The notes: generated by a model from the letters alone, not told the origin. Shown: positions 19,748-31,943, counted from the stretch's first letter. The stretch is 64,000 nucleotides of DNA from Coptis chinensis (GCA_015680905.1 CM027379.1:101235001-101299000); one strand, 5' to 3'. Translations and numbers: made by a program.

Positions 19748-21870
19748 ATGGCAGACGTCGAACCAATAACCAGAGTAGTAAGATTTTTTTTTTATAAACT
19801 CTTTATTTCGGAATATAAATTTAGTCCAAACAAACTAACCCATTCGGGTTCAGGCATTTGTGGAGATTCATACCATTATCCCAGTACCAAGAAATGTTTC
19901 GGAAGTTTGCAAAAAATGGATTTGTTTACAACTTATATATCAATGCTTTGCTATTTGATGATCAAGACGATGGTTAAAAGCGTTGTTAATTGGTTTGATA
20001 TCCGACTCCACTTCTCGTGTTTGTATTAGTGGAAGGCATGTATGATGTATCGAATCATGGTGTAAATCTGTTTGATCTTTGCCCTTTATTATAATTTGCT
20101 TTTCTGCTTTTTTGTTCAAAGGCGTTATTCTTTCATTGCTTTTTGTTTATTCTAAGACTTAAGGCGGTGAATGAGTTTTATGAGTCCTTTATCTTGCCTC
20201 AAGTATCAAAGTTCTTGGACCCTTTGAATCCTCCATGGAAGCAATGGGTTGAAACATTGGATGGAAACACAAGCATTCGGATGAAGAGCTTGAAGAAGTC
20301 ATCGGGACGGCTTGGAAAACATGGAAATTGTATGGGGGCTTTCAAACTTTCTCTCCAGGTAAGTCTTTGTAAGGATTGTTTCATGTATAGGGTAGTATGC
20401 TCAGGAAATTGAATGCTTGTAAAATCATACGGAATTTTTTGTTTGTAGCACCAAAAGAAGACATACGACATACTTGTGAAGCAGCTTGGTGAAGAGGATT
20501 CAAGGACGCGGGATTCTCAGAACTGGATCAAGACATTTAAGATGTGTGATCTTTAATTAGGTAAAAGGACATCTTAAAGTTACAAGTGTTACCTTTTAAG
20601 TGCTATATTGGAGTTTGTCAATTAACAGAAAGCTGTTTGTTTCCCCCCTCACTTGGTTGATTTACCTTATACAGGCAACTGCACAAAAGCAAAAATGCAC
20701 GCAACCAATGTTGCTTGCTCAAAAGGCTTTTGATATATTGAAAGTACTTGCTGATTATTATTATCTTGATAAGACAGCTTCATATGAAAATTTTGAAAAT
20801 ATATGCGAGGTATTGAAGAAATGTATTTTGGATAGCAGGCCAATCCGGAGTTGATTCAAGCTTTCCAAGCTGCTGCAGCTAGAGGGTCTCGAAATGCTGG
20901 ATTAACAGCCAACAAACTCTTTGGTACATCAATAATGGGGTGTCAATGAATGGGCTGCCAGTGCTACATCAAAGGTTAGGAAGAAAGAGGCAGCAAAGGG
21001 CCTTCCTGGATGCCCACATGGTGTTCCAGTTTAAGTAGTGCCTCCACTCGCACAAATTCTCAATATCATCAATTCTGGGGTAACCGCAGAATCTCCGAGC
21101 AATGCAGAATCAGAGGAACCTAAGAACAAGACAGCTGGTCCTTCGGATAAGCAAGGTGATGTTAAAGAATATGGAGTTGTCACAGGTCGAGAAGATAAGG
21201 CTCCTGCTGGATTGGGCACTGGTTTAGCTTAATTGGATTCAAAGAAGCAGAAAACAAAATCGAAGTCAGCCCTCTCATTGGTAGGAGACAAAGCACTATC
21301 TATGAAGAACTAATAGGGTCATGCCATCAATGAGTTTTAGTTTTTACATCTTAAAAGTTTAAAGTAGATTAATGGATTGTTTTTTTTTTTTTTTTTTTTT
21401 TTTTCTAATTACCTCCATACTGATTTATAGTGCAATTCTAATGTGAGCTTTCTTAGATTTTCTGCTATTAAATGAGTTAATAGGTCTGCTGATTTGCTTT
21501 TTATATTATGTTTAGTAGGCGTCATTTTTCATGAACATTAGAGATCGAGTTGATATTGACACACTCAACAGTCATCCTTTGGATAATAGGAGACCCCATG
21601 TATTTGTTGTAATTGTATTAAGAAGTGTGAATGCCAACTCTGTCTTAGCTTACTCATTAATTATGTCAAGACCATCAATATACTTATTACATAAATCTCT
21701 CTTTCCTATGCAAAATCACTTGACAGGAATGCGAAACATCTAATTCTGAGGAGAGTGGACCAGGGGTGTGTTACGCAGAGATATTGGATAAGCTTACCAC
21801 AAGTAGAAGAGAACTTAAGCTGCGAAATTCAAGCTTTAATGAAGAGAGGCGCTTTCAGGTAGGAGTCTTT
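19748..21870 (+). pseudogene. Degenerate multi-exon gene, family not recognised
   Basis: Coding-like pieces separated by intron-like AT-rich DNA: MADVEPITRV at 19748; [20 protein letters not shown] and [11 protein letters not shown] (20143-20280), then one frameshift to [20 protein letters not shown] up to a donor near 20356; APKEDIRHTCEAAW at 20450; KAFDILKVLADYYYLDKTAS (20650-20850); a Lys/Glu/Ser-rich stretch at 21040-21232; and an exon ETSNSEESGPGVCYAEILDK at 21728-21858 bounded by AG and GT. Stops and frameshifts occur between and within pieces. I do not recognise the family and assign no function. The retained introns indicate genomic-DNA capture. Confidence 0.5.
21385..21405. repeat. 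Poly-T tract
   Basis: A run of more than 20 T within the degenerate gene interval; simple sequence without further sign of a LINE or SINE tail. Confidence 0.7.
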
Positions 21871-23125
21871 TATAGACTTTTTATGAGTGTGATATACTCA
21901 GTTGATCCCTCTGTCAATTTAATTTGTCAATGAATGCAATATTTCTTTGTGATTAGCCTAATGCGAAAAGGCATGTTTGATGTGTGTGGGCGTGCTTCCC
22001 TACAGCAGGTTTACCCAGAGGAAGAAGAGTCTACTGGAGAAAGGTTTTCTTCTCCACTTTCTTTTTGATTGTTATGTATATTATTTGTCGTATCTCAGTG
22101 TGTGCTGCTTAAAGGGTTTTTGCTTACGCTCTAAATTTGGTTTAAAATTCCATTCTTGGAACTTCAGACTTTTTTAAAACTTTTTGATCCGCAAGTCAAG
22201 CTTGCTCGCAATTCATTTCTAATTCTATAGAGATTTGAGGGGTGAGGTTCAGCATTTGTCTATAGAACATCTTATTGCACATTAGCTGAATTTGACGAAC
22301 CTGATCTAGATTCAAATTTAACTGTTAAAGCTTTATTGTGCAACATCACTTCAAGGATTCCTGTGGCGTGGTTTAGTCTGTCAATTATCAAAAAACTTAG
22401 TAAGTATAGATAGTCTATGGGGATCTTGAGCAAAAAAAGTTATTATTTGGGTATAATTAGTCATGTGAAGGACTAGATTTAGACATGGAAGAGCCTACTT
22501 CACTTGAAATAGATGGTGACAACTGAAAGAGCTATTCACTTATTTATAGGCAGGACAAAAGAGGTACTAACATCTGCGACATCTATCAATTAAGAGAACA
22601 AGAAGAGAAGGGATAGTTGTTGATTCCTCTTATATGAAACTCTTCTTACTAATCACTCAGGCCTCTGGTATCTGTTGCTGTTTTGAATGTTTTCATGGTG
22701 GCTACTCTGAAACTGTTGGAAACAAATTTCAAATCTTAGGTTCTTCCATGTCGGGTGATATTGTATGTTGAATGACATCTTAAAAAACACTCCACCTTTC
22801 TATGATTTCTTCACACTGTACAATTCAAAGATAGATACTCTTTAGTCTTTTACCGCTCTGAAGTTCAGTTTTGGGTCACAGATCATTTGGTTTATCCACA
22901 TAATTGGTTTGGAAAAAGTTTACTTTGCAAGAGAAACTTTGCTCAGCTTCACTTTCTTGGAAATGATCTATAAAGAGAAAATATTATGTTAAGGATACGA
23001 CTACTCATGATCTCTGAAATCAAGAGGAGTCAGCATATCACTTGGTGATAAAATGTGACTTTAACCCTCAATCTTCATTTTGTGGTTATATAGAGTTTTG
23101 TTCATTAGTTTCTACTGCATAATGC
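21871..23125. other. Non-coding stretch inside candidate Helitron
   Basis: AT-rich sequence with no open frame showing a recognisable family; may be captured intron. Confidence 0.4.
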
Positions 23126-23348
23126 CATGGTACGTACACACTCCCATAAAAAAAATTTGTGTGCTTTCTCTCAAAATTTGCTGCTTCCAAAAACCCCAAT
23201 TTGAAAATTAATAAAAAATGGCGAAGAAGAAGACTTGGTGTTTTACGGAACCCCAATTGAGCGTGAAGAAGATATAACAAGTTGAAAGAAGAAAGCAGTT
23301 GCTGAAGCTGCTGGTCAATTACGTGCCGTTGTACCCTGGCAACAAGAG
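23126..23348 (+). pseudogene. TGH: TOUGH (G-patch RNA-binding protein) 5' UTR and exon 1 fragment
   Basis: TGH is a nuclear G-patch protein that acts with the Dicer-like complex in plant microRNA processing. From the ATG at 23218 a frame displaced by two bases reads EEEDLVFYGTPIEREEDITS, a stop (TGA), then KKKAVAEAAGQLRAVVPWQQ-E, ending at a GT donor (23349). This matches the start of TGH (DEEDFVFHGTPIEREEE...) and its first splice site. The next exons are missing; a TPR gene begins 250 bp on. The sequence in front of the ATG (23126-23217) recurs at 26682-26777, also ending in an ATG. Confidence 0.75.
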
Positions 23349-23599
23349 GTATTTTTTTTTTCTCTTCAAATTCCGATTTAATTGTATGAACAGTTCTTTG
23401 TGATGTGTTTTTTTAATAAATTTGACTGAAGATTGGAACTCTGTTCAGCAAGGATGAAGTCATATTGATCACTGTTGAAACGGATGAACTCTGTTCAAGA
23501 CCTTTGTTCTACTGTTGAATTCGGCAAGTTAATGTCCTGAAGTCCCTTGCTCCAATCATTTTACATTAAAGAGGTTGAAAGTGAGTGGGGATGATTTCG

Positions 23600-25417
23600 A
23601 TACATTTTCTGAACCAGGTTGGTTTTCGAATTTAGACCATCTACTGAATTTTCAGATATAGGCGTTGTTTGTGAGGAATCTAGAAAGGATTGTAGTGGTT
23701 TGGTGAAAAAGTTGGTGGTTTTGAGAGGGAGAGCAGAAGACGCAAAGTCGGAAGATGACATGTTTGATGGGCATATGGCAATTGGCAAGGTTTTGTATGA
23801 GCTCCATTTGTTTATAGATGCTTTAATGAGTTTCAAGAGGTCTTGCGAGCTTCAACTAGAGAACTATAGACCGCATTTTCGTGCTGGGAATTGTTTGTAT
23901 ATTCTTGGGAAATGGGGAGAAGGAAAGGAGGAATTTCTGTTGGCATTAGAAGCAGCGCAAAGCGGTGGTAATCACTCATCTTACCTTCCTCCTCAAATTC
24001 ATGTTTATCTCAGAATTTCTCTAGAAGGGGGAGGTATGGCTTTAAGTGCTTGTGGGCATTATAGAGGGGATGTAGCTTTTTGACCAACTCATTTCAGGGC
24101 TATGAAGCTTTTAGGTCGTGCGGTTTCTGGAGTAGGGGAGTATAACGCACCTGAAAAGGCTTTGGCAAAGGCTATTTTCTTGAAGTCAGCTTATGCCGAT
24201 GCACGCTTTTAATCTAGGGTCGACTTCGCATGCAATCGAACAAGATGAGAGAGCCATTCAGGAGCTTCAGAAGGCAATTGATTTGAAGTCTGAGCTTATT
24301 GACACATTGTACAGTTTGGGTGGACTTTATATGAATATGGGGAGGTTTCAAAAAGCTTCCGAGATGTATACCAGGGTCCTAGCTATTTTGCCAAATCATT
24401 GGCGGGCACAGGGTAACAAAGCTGTAGCTTTGTTAGGGGCTAATGAGGTGAGGGAAGCGGAAAAAACCTTGAAAGAGGCTTTTAAGATGACTAACAGGGT
24501 TGAGTTGCATGATGCAATTGCTCATATGAAGCAAATGCAGAAGAAGCCTGCCAAGGGGAAGGATTTTGCTGTTGTGGAGCCATCAAATTTTAAGCGGGGG
24601 TATGAAGAGACTACAAGTAGGGAAGACTTGGCCAATGCCCTTTAGATCAGAGGCTCACCAGATTGGGTTTCTGCTATGTAGATTTCTTGATGAAGGAAAT
24701 AAGCGAAATGAAGGTTCCAGTTTCCTACGCTCGCACCGTTGGCCTTGAGAAATATGTCCGGGAGTCTGCACTGGAGGCAATCCTCCACAATCTACTTCAT
24801 TTTTTGAAGCCTGAAACGTTCCAAGGGGCTGTAAAAGCTATTAACAAGAGAGTTCTATCTGTATTGAATATTTGGGAATCAAGTAAGGTGGACTTCGGCA
24901 TGTTATGTGCTCTTCTTGCTCCCATTTGTAGTGGTCCCCCAGAGCAGCGCAAGCGGACAGTTTCAGATGCTCTCCTGTGGCGATATGTTGGTGAAGGTAG
25001 TTCAATGGTTAAGAAAGTAGATGCCATGAGATATATCGAATTGCTTAGAGCAATTTACCTTCCTTCTCAATCGACCAATAGAACGTCGGAATTTTATGGA
25101 GAAGTTGATGTTTCAACAGTTTCTTTTTCCAAGTTCCTGTAGATGTTTGATAATCCGGATTGTGGATTTGGGATCATGGACACCCTGGTGAATCTTGATA
25201 ATGGAGACACAATCCGTTATCGCTAACTTTTTTCTTGCTCGTCAGGTGCCACTACCTTATTATTGGGTCCTGCTTCAAGGAAACAAAATCTCACTTCAAT
25301 CTATGTAGTAAATTCTACAGTGAAGGGAAGGTGCCGTCTGCCATCAAGTCGGTTGAGTGTAGCTTCAAAGAGTATGGGAATGAGGCTGAAGCAATTAAAA
25401 TAAGTGCACTATCTTAA
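23600..25417 (+). pseudogene. Calcium-binding TPR protein (At1g05150-like), broken
   Basis: Successive frames cover the middle and C-terminal part of the plant EF-hand/TPR protein family of about 800 residues. 23619-24083 holds early TPRs (MAIGKVLYELHLFIDALMSF, FRAGNCLYILGKWGEGKEEF). After a stop, MKLLGRAVSGVGEYNAPEKA. 24193-24645 has classic TPRs (ELIDTLYSLGGLYMNMGRFQ, KASEMYTRVLAILPNHWRAQ, NKAVALLGANEVREAEKTLK). 24663-25142 has ETFQGAVKAINKRVLSVLN and the EF-hand-like DFGMLCALLAPICSG. 25235-25417 has a zinc-ribbon-like end (RCHYLIIGSCFKETKSHFNL). At least three stops or frameshifts interrupt it, and the N-terminal EF-hand region is absent. No introns are visible in the 1.8 kb. Confidence 0.85.
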
Positions 25418-26681
25418 ATTTGCATTCTAGAAGTAGCAGTCAGGGAGTTTCGTAAATACCCTGTGTATTAACCTACCAATTTATTCAACTGTGCAGTGTG
25501 CATTATAAATTTTTGTTTTGTTTGATCGTCATTTGTGCCCTTCTGTAAGAGGTATATCCTTGGAATAATATGTTATGTAGTCCCATCTTTTTATTGATAG
25601 CTCCAATATAGCTTCATCATTAGCAGTTCTGTTTGAAAATCAATGTAATATTCTGTGTGTCATGCTATTCGGTTATTAAATAGATTTGCTTGAGCTTATG
25701 TTAAACTTTTTAGACTTAGAGCATTTGCTCCTGAAAGATTCTCCTCTGCAAGATGCCTAGATCCTTCCGGGCAGCCTAGATCCTTGACACTAAATTCATG
25801 ACATTGAAACACTAAATTCTAGCACTGGTAGTCCTTATTTGGTCATCATGAACTAAGCCTTATTTGCAGCCACTTAATTATAATGACTTTTGATCTTATT
25901 CGATCAGTAGCTCATTTAACAGCGCTTAGACTGCTCCTGGTTTACATTTACATGATTAAAGGTTCAAGAACCAAGAAAATTGCCTCGCTACAAATCATTC
26001 CTTGTGTATGACATTCTGTTAAAGTTTACTCGCTCGCATTCTATCTAATGGAAGGAACATTCCAGGACGTCCAAGTTCTTCATGCCTTTGCTAATCTTGT
26101 GTAATCATGTGTACATGTAGTACACTTTACTGGTTCGCTGATGTGGAGTCTGCCTTGATGCCTTCGCAAGGGTACCCTTGTTTGAGTCGTGTTCAAACTA
26201 GAGATGAAATTGTACCAGTTCAGTGTACTGGACCTCAGCTGGTTTCTCTAGCACCAACAAAAGATGCGTCTATTGGAAGAGGTTTCCCTTCTGCTATTAA
26301 AACTCACATGGAGAGCCAACATAACGGGGGATAACTTATTGAAAACAATAACACATTTATGAACTCTCAGTCTGAAGTCCCCCCATCGGTGGGATAGAGT
26401 AAGCACACCGCAACTGGAGAGTGGGGCCTCTGTGCTACAAAACAAACCACAGGTATGAACATTTATTCAGATACTCATCTGTAAATCTCATTCATACTTG
26501 AATCTGTACATACCTTGCTTTATGCCTTTCTATAATTGTTTTTTATTTACTATACTTCATCTAAATCAATTAGCATGTTGTTAATCAAGAGTTCCCGAAG
26601 TTTCATATATTGTCACAACACGTGAGTAGAATCAGGTTTCCCGTTTAATTAGGTGGTCTAATAATTGTGAGTTCAAGACAC
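25418..26681. other. 3' flank of TPR pseudogene
   Basis: Mostly AT-rich. A short open stretch at 26107-26334 shows no recognisable family. I see no gene. Confidence 0.45.
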
Positions 26682-26783
26682 ACGTACGTACACACTCTCC
26701 TATAACAATTTATTGTGTGCTTTCTCTCAAAATATGCTAGCTTCCAAACACCCCAATTTGAAAATTAATAAAAAATGGCAAAG
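26682..26783 (+). repeat. Second copy of TGH-type leader
   Basis: Repeats 23126-23223 with about 15% difference, including TGTGCTTTCTCTCAAAAT and ATTAATAAAAAATGGC. The coding part of TGH is not continued here. The two copies flank the TPR pseudogene. Confidence 0.75.
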
Positions 26784-26826
26784 TAAAATTATGTTTACAC
26801 TTTTCGACAAGTTTTGTTTAACATCG

Positions 26827-26852
26827 CGTGCATAGCACGTGCATCTTGCTAG
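26827..26852 (+). other. Helitron 3' terminus
   Basis: A hairpin with a 5-bp stem (CGTGC/GCACG) and 3-nt loop, 9 nt spacer and terminal CTAG; the next base is T. This is the standard 3' end of plant Helitrons. Confidence 0.75.
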
Positions 26853-27039
26853 TAATAATAATAATAACACACTTTTATAAAACTCTTCGACTTCTTTTTG
26901 TTGTTTAATAATAGAAGTTTGATAAAAGTTTTGTGAGATTTCCCAATGAGATAAAATTCATATTGAATATACTTGAATAGCAAGTCATTCCCGATCATAT
27001 ACTTGTCAAGACATTCCCACTACACATAAAATAACGATG

Positions 27040-29885
27040 TTTTGAGATTAGTTCAATCCATTAGTATTTAATTTCTGATTTTCCGTTAAATATTTTTTGA
27101 GATTAGTTCATTGTATTTGTATCCAGTTTTCGATTTTCTATTAATTAATCTTTAAGGTTAGTTCAATACAATTAAATCAAGTTTCTGATTTCCCATTTTC
27201 CAATTTTCGTTAATTATTCTTTGAGGTTAGTTCCATGGATTTGCATCTAGTTTTGGATTGTCGGTAATAACTCTATGAAGTTAGATCAATGCATTTGCAT
27301 CCAATTTCCAATTTCCCATTAATTATTTTTTAAGTTAGTTCAATGCATTTGCATATAGTTTTCGATTTCCATCTAATTATTCTTTGACGTTAGTTTGATG
27401 CATTCGCATCTAGTTTTCGATTACACCTTAATGATTTTTTGAGATTAGTTCCATGCATTGGCATCTTGCTTCCGATTTGCCGTTAATTATTCCTTGGGGT
27501 TAGTTCTATTCATTTGCATCCAGTTTCTGATTTCATGTTAATTATTCTTTAAAGTTAGTTCCTTGTTGTTGTATCTAGTTTCCGATTTCTCGTTAATTAT
27601 TATTTAAGGTTAGTTCAATGCAATGTTGCATCCAGTTTTCAATTTCCCATTAATTATTTTTTGAGGTTAGTTTGATGCAGTTGCATCCACTTTCCAATTT
27701 CTTGTTATTTTTTCTTTGGGGTTAGTTTGATGCAGTTTCATGTTGTTTCCGATTACCCATTAATTACTCTTTGAGGTTAGTTTGATGCATTTATATCCAG
27801 TTTCCGAGTTCCCGTTAATTATTCTTTGAGGTTTGTTGAATTGCATCCAGTTTCCGATTGGCTATCAATTATTCTTTGAGATTAGTTCAATGCACTTACA
27901 TCCAGTTTCTAGTTTCCCGTTAATTATTCTTTGAGGTTAGTTCATTGCAGTGTTACATCCAATTTTCAATTTCCCGTTAATTATTTTATGAGGTTAATTA
28001 GTTCATTGTAGTGTGCATCCGGTTTCCGATTTATTGTTAATAATTTCTTTGAGGTTAGTTCGTTACATTTGCATCCAGTTTTCAAAATTTGTCCCACTAA
28101 TTATTTTTTGAGGTTTGCTCAATGCATTTGTATCAAATTTTTTATTTTTCGTTAATTATTCTTTAATGTTAGTCGATGCATTTGCATAGGGGTGGCAGTT
28201 TTGTACACGACTCGCTAACCCGACACTAATCCGACACGAAATTAGCGGGTTTGGGTTGGAAAAAAAGGCTTTTGGGTCATTTAAGGGTTGACCCACCAAA
28301 CCCGTCAAATAAATGGGTTGGGTTAGGGTCACACATGTTAACCCGGGTAACCCGTTAGTATACCCGATTAGTTTCCAGGTCCAATGGGTCGGGTCATCAA
28401 CCCGTGACCTGTATGACCTGTTTTAAGTCCTTAAACATATATGTTTCCGAATTTTATTAAATCTCATAATCCCAATTACCTAAAAGAAAATACTAAACAG
28501 AAAATGATCAACTAGATTTAGAAGGATAAGCCGGCAATTCAGCATATAGAATATTATAGATTCATTCAATAAAATATATTATCATGTACATTAACATTGA
28601 AGTCTCAATTATATAAAGAGAACAATAAAGCCGTCAAAGTCATAATAATATTTGCATTTATTTAATAATAGGTTTGCCCATGAGGTAGCAAAGTGGATAA
28701 ACTGGACATGCATGGTTGTTGTTTCTAGTTTGGTTATGTTTTTTGTTTGGCTAACAGGTTGTTTCACTTGTTTGGTTCAGGCGTTCAGCAGATGCATGTG
28801 CTTCAACAACTCTGTGCACTTTTGCAAGTTCTTTTATTATTTAGATTAATAAATATTCTTTATCCAAAAAAAAAAAAAATAGAACTTACGGGTTATCTGT
28901 TAACCCAATCCAAAATTGACCCGCTGGCTTAGCGGGTCACCCGTTAGATAACCCGTTACATATGCGGGTTGGGTTTGGGTTTGACAAACTTGACACGATT
29001 AGTAATTGGGTCGGGTTTGGGTTTGCTCTCCTAACACGTGACCCGAGTATGACACGACACGAACCCAACCCAACACGACCCATTGCCACCCCTACATTTG
29101 CATCCAATTTTCGATTTCCCATTAATTATTCTTTGAGGTTAGTTAGCTGGATTTGCATCCGGCCAGTTTCCAATGTCATGGTAATTATTCTTTGATTCAA
29201 TGTAGTTGTATCCAACTTCTAATTTTCAATTAATTATTCTTTGAGGTTAGTTAAATTCATTTGGATCCAGTTTCCAATTTCACGTCAATTATTCTTTGAG
29301 AATAGGTCGATGCATTTGCATCCAGTTTTTTATTTCCCGTTAATTATTTATTTGAGGTTAGTTAGTTTATGCAGTTGCATCTAGTTTTTTATTTTCCGTT
29401 AATTATTCTTTGATGTTAGTTCAATACATTTTTATCCAGTTTCTAATTTCTAGTTAATTAATTTTTCTTTGACGTTAGTTCAATGCAGTTGTATCAAGTT
29501 CCCGATTTTCCACTAATTATTCTTTGAGGTTAGTTCGATGCATTTGCATCAAGTTTTCGATTTTCCGTTAATTATTCTTTTAGGTTAGTTCAATGCAATG
29601 TTGTATCCAATTTTCGATTTCCTGTTAACTATTCTTTGAAGTTTGTTCAATGCATATCAAGTTTCTGATTTCACATTAATATTCTTTAATGTTGGTTCAA
29701 TGCGTTTGCATCCAGTTTTCCAATTTTGCGTTAATAACTCTTTGAGATTAGTTCGATGCATTTGCATCCAGTCTCATATTTCCATTTACCCTTTAATTAT
29801 TCTTGAGGTTAGTTCAATTCATTGCAGTGCTACATCCAGTTTCCAATTTCCTATTAATTATTCTTTGAGATTAGTTCGATGCACT
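27040..29885. repeat. 55-bp minisatellite, about 35 copies, split by a hAT element
   Basis: Degenerate tandem units of about 55 bp. The consensus runs CCGTTAATTATTCTTTGAGG, then TTAGTTCAATGCATTTGCAT, then CCAGTTTCCGATTTC. The array occupies about 27040-28186 and resumes at 29095-29885 after a 908-bp hAT insertion. Units vary by small indels and substitutions (for example TTCGATGCA versus TTCAATGCA), so the array is old. No coding frame or tRNA/rRNA feature is present. Confidence 0.9.
28187..29094. mobile_element. Non-autonomous hAT element, 908 bp, TSD CATTTGCA
   Basis: Ends TAGGGGTGGCA and TGCCACCCCTA are inverted repeats. The 8-bp duplication CATTTGCA flanks both sides (28179-28186, 29095-29102), diagnostic of hAT. 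The subterminal regions are rich in GACCC/GGGTC and GGGTTGGGTT motifs. No transposase is encoded. The target is the minisatellite unit itself. Confidence 0.92.
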
Positions 29886-30037
29886 TAGAAGGAAGACTTG
29901 TAGAAAGAAGACTTTTGAAATCAGCACAATACTTGTAAATTGAAGAACTCGAGTGGATAGTCAACAGCAGAAGTTTAAGAAATAAGCTATAAAAAGATGA
30001 GCACTAATTAATAGGAAAATCTCTTATTATTCTTTTT

Positions 30038-30915
30038 TTCGAAGTGTATAGATTAGGAAACATGAAACATAATTAATTGAGACTCTTAGCTCGGCAGTTT
30101 CTTTCTCCTATTTTATCTTAATCCCCCCTCTTAATGCTATCCTTTTGTGATATCCAACGACACAATATGATCAGTCCTTAGAAGAGGGATCAGTCACTTG
30201 CGATCAGAAACTTTATAAAGCCTATGCTGATCACTAAAGGTATTGCTAGTCCCTCTTGTTATTTTCTGAGTTCTGACGATATCCTTATCTTCACAAACTC
30301 GATCTTACAAAACTATCAAGAAGGTGTTGGTCAACTCATAAACAAAAGGCAAGCTACTTATGGATGGCATAACTACGAGCTGAAGAGGAGCAATATCACT
30401 TGAGTTGGGTGTTAAAAGAGGGTACCTCTCTCAAAAGTACCTAGGTGTACCTCTCTTTGAAGGCAAGCTAGGTTACCCGGGATGGTTTTGGCGATCTTCT
30501 TGACAATATAATTAATAATAGAGCCTACTATCCTTTCGTGGAGAAATATACTAAACAAAGTTGTATTAGTTAGTATACCTGTTCACAATCTTGCTGATTA
30601 CAAATGGCCACAAAGTCTAATTGAAGAAGCAGAAGGATCCATAAGGAATTTTCTCTAGTCTGACAATAATGAAGAAATAAAGAGAACAATAGGGAGCTGT
30701 TATGAAGTCTGAAGTTTAGTAATTGCTACAAACTCTTGGACCGAATGTATAGCTGTTAGATTAGGAAATCGTTAGTTGTTTCGAAGTGTATAGACTAGAA
30801 AACAGAAAACACAATTAATTAGGACTCTTGAAAAGAGATTTAGTATAAAAAGGAAACATAATTAATTGGGACTCTTGGTTCTGTAGTTTTTTTCTCCTAT
30901 TTTTTCTTAATCCCC
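30038..30915. repeat. Direct repeats flanking a LINE remnant
   Basis: A roughly 90-bp sequence starting TCGAAGTGTATAGA and ending CTCCTATTTTATCTTAATCC at 30038-30128 recurs at about 30780-30912, the second copy with an internal partial duplication of AAACATAATTAATTGGGACT. Confidence 0.65.
30200..30720 (+). mobile_element. LINE reverse-transcriptase remnant
   Basis: Degenerate frames resemble the C-terminal part of a plant non-LTR reverse transcriptase: SDDILIFTNS (the DD pair of the polymerase core), NYQEGVGQLINKRQATYGWH, then KYLGVPLFEGKLGYPG and VLVSIPVHNLADYKWPQSLI. Several frameshifts and stops; no ORF1, endonuclease or tail adjacent. Confidence 0.65.
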
Positions 30916-30953
30916 CTGCAGATGTGGACACCCTCATAGCACTCAAAAGGGGC

Positions 30954-30954
<1 letters not shown>

Positions 30955-31012
<58 letters not shown>

Positions 31013-31069
31013 GCGGACTAAAAATTTTTATATATATAATCTTTATATTTATATAATTTTTGGCGGAGA

Positions 31070-31160
<91 letters not shown>
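30955..31160. repeat. (TA)n microsatellites
   Basis: Two long TA-dinucleotide runs (about 30960-31007 and 31071-31157), separated by short TTTTGGCGGACTAAAA-type units that recur to about 31260. Confidence 0.9.
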
Positions 31161-31162
<2 letters not shown>

Positions 31163-31325
31163 GTAGACCAAAATATATATAACCTTTATATTTATATAAT
31201 TTTGGCAGACTAATCTAAATATATAATTTTGGCAGACTAAAATATATATAATCTTTATATATATATATAAAGATTATATCAAACCAAAATTTCGGCAATA
31301 GCTCAAATTACACGGTACTTTTACG

Positions 31326-31943
31326 GTGGCAGGTCATATTTAGGTCACGTGTTAGAAGAGCAAACCCAAACCCGACCCAATTACTAATCGTGTCGAGTTT
31401 GTCAATCCAAATTCAACCCACCTATATAACGGGTGACAAAACGGTCAATTTCGAATACGATTCACTTTTTTTTCCGATAATGACGGATCGGATTCACAGA
31501 TAACATGTATGCAAAATATTTATCACAATCTTATTTATCAAAAATATATATTAATTCTCAAAAACCATATATAATTCAATTACATATAAATGAAAATTGA
31601 ATAACAAAATATATTTTTATCGAATGAACCAATATGACGGTTAATCCGATCCTTCTCCTTTTAGTCGTTTATTTTAGGTAGTTGGGATGATGAGATCTTA
31701 AAAAATAAGGAAACTTATCTTAAAACAGGTTATACATGTCACAAGTTGATGGCACGACCCATTAGACCCAAAAACAAATTGGGCTTACTAACGGGTTACT
31801 CGGGTTAACATACCTAACCCAACCCATTTATTTGATGGATTCGGTGGATCAACCCTTAAATGACCCAAAAGCCTCTTTTTTTTCCAACCCGAACCTGCTA
31901 ATTTCGTGTCAGGTTAGTGGGTTGTGTACAAAGCTGCCACCGC
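31326..31943. mobile_element. Degenerate hAT element, reverse copy of the 28.2-kb type
   Basis: Internal sequence matches the 28187-29094 element in the opposite orientation (for example CACGTGTTAGAAGAGCAAAC and TTACTAATCGTGTCGAGTTT). Terminal repeats are eroded (ACGGTGGCAGG / GCTGCCACCG) and no target duplication remains, so it is older. Confidence 0.75.

Larger units (their letters stand above)
19283..26852 (+). mobile_element. Candidate Helitron with captured gene pieces
   Basis: The right end shows the Helitron 3' signature: a 13-nt hairpin CGTGC-ATA-GCACG (26827-26839), then TGCATCTTG, then CTAG followed by T. A plausible left end is TCTCTATTACTAGTATATC at 19283, preceded by A, as required for insertion between A and T. 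Inside are fragments of at least three unrelated genes, all in the element's orientation (unrecognised gene 19.7-21.9 kb, TOUGH exon 1 at 23.2 kb, TPR gene 23.6-25.4 kb). No Rep/helicase is present, so it would be non-autonomous. The right end is convincing; the left end and the unity of the interval are inference. Confidence 0.55.

Noticed and set aside
27040-29885. CRISPR-like array
   Set aside because: Units are directly tandem at about 55 bp with no unique spacers, and the context is a plant nuclear genome.
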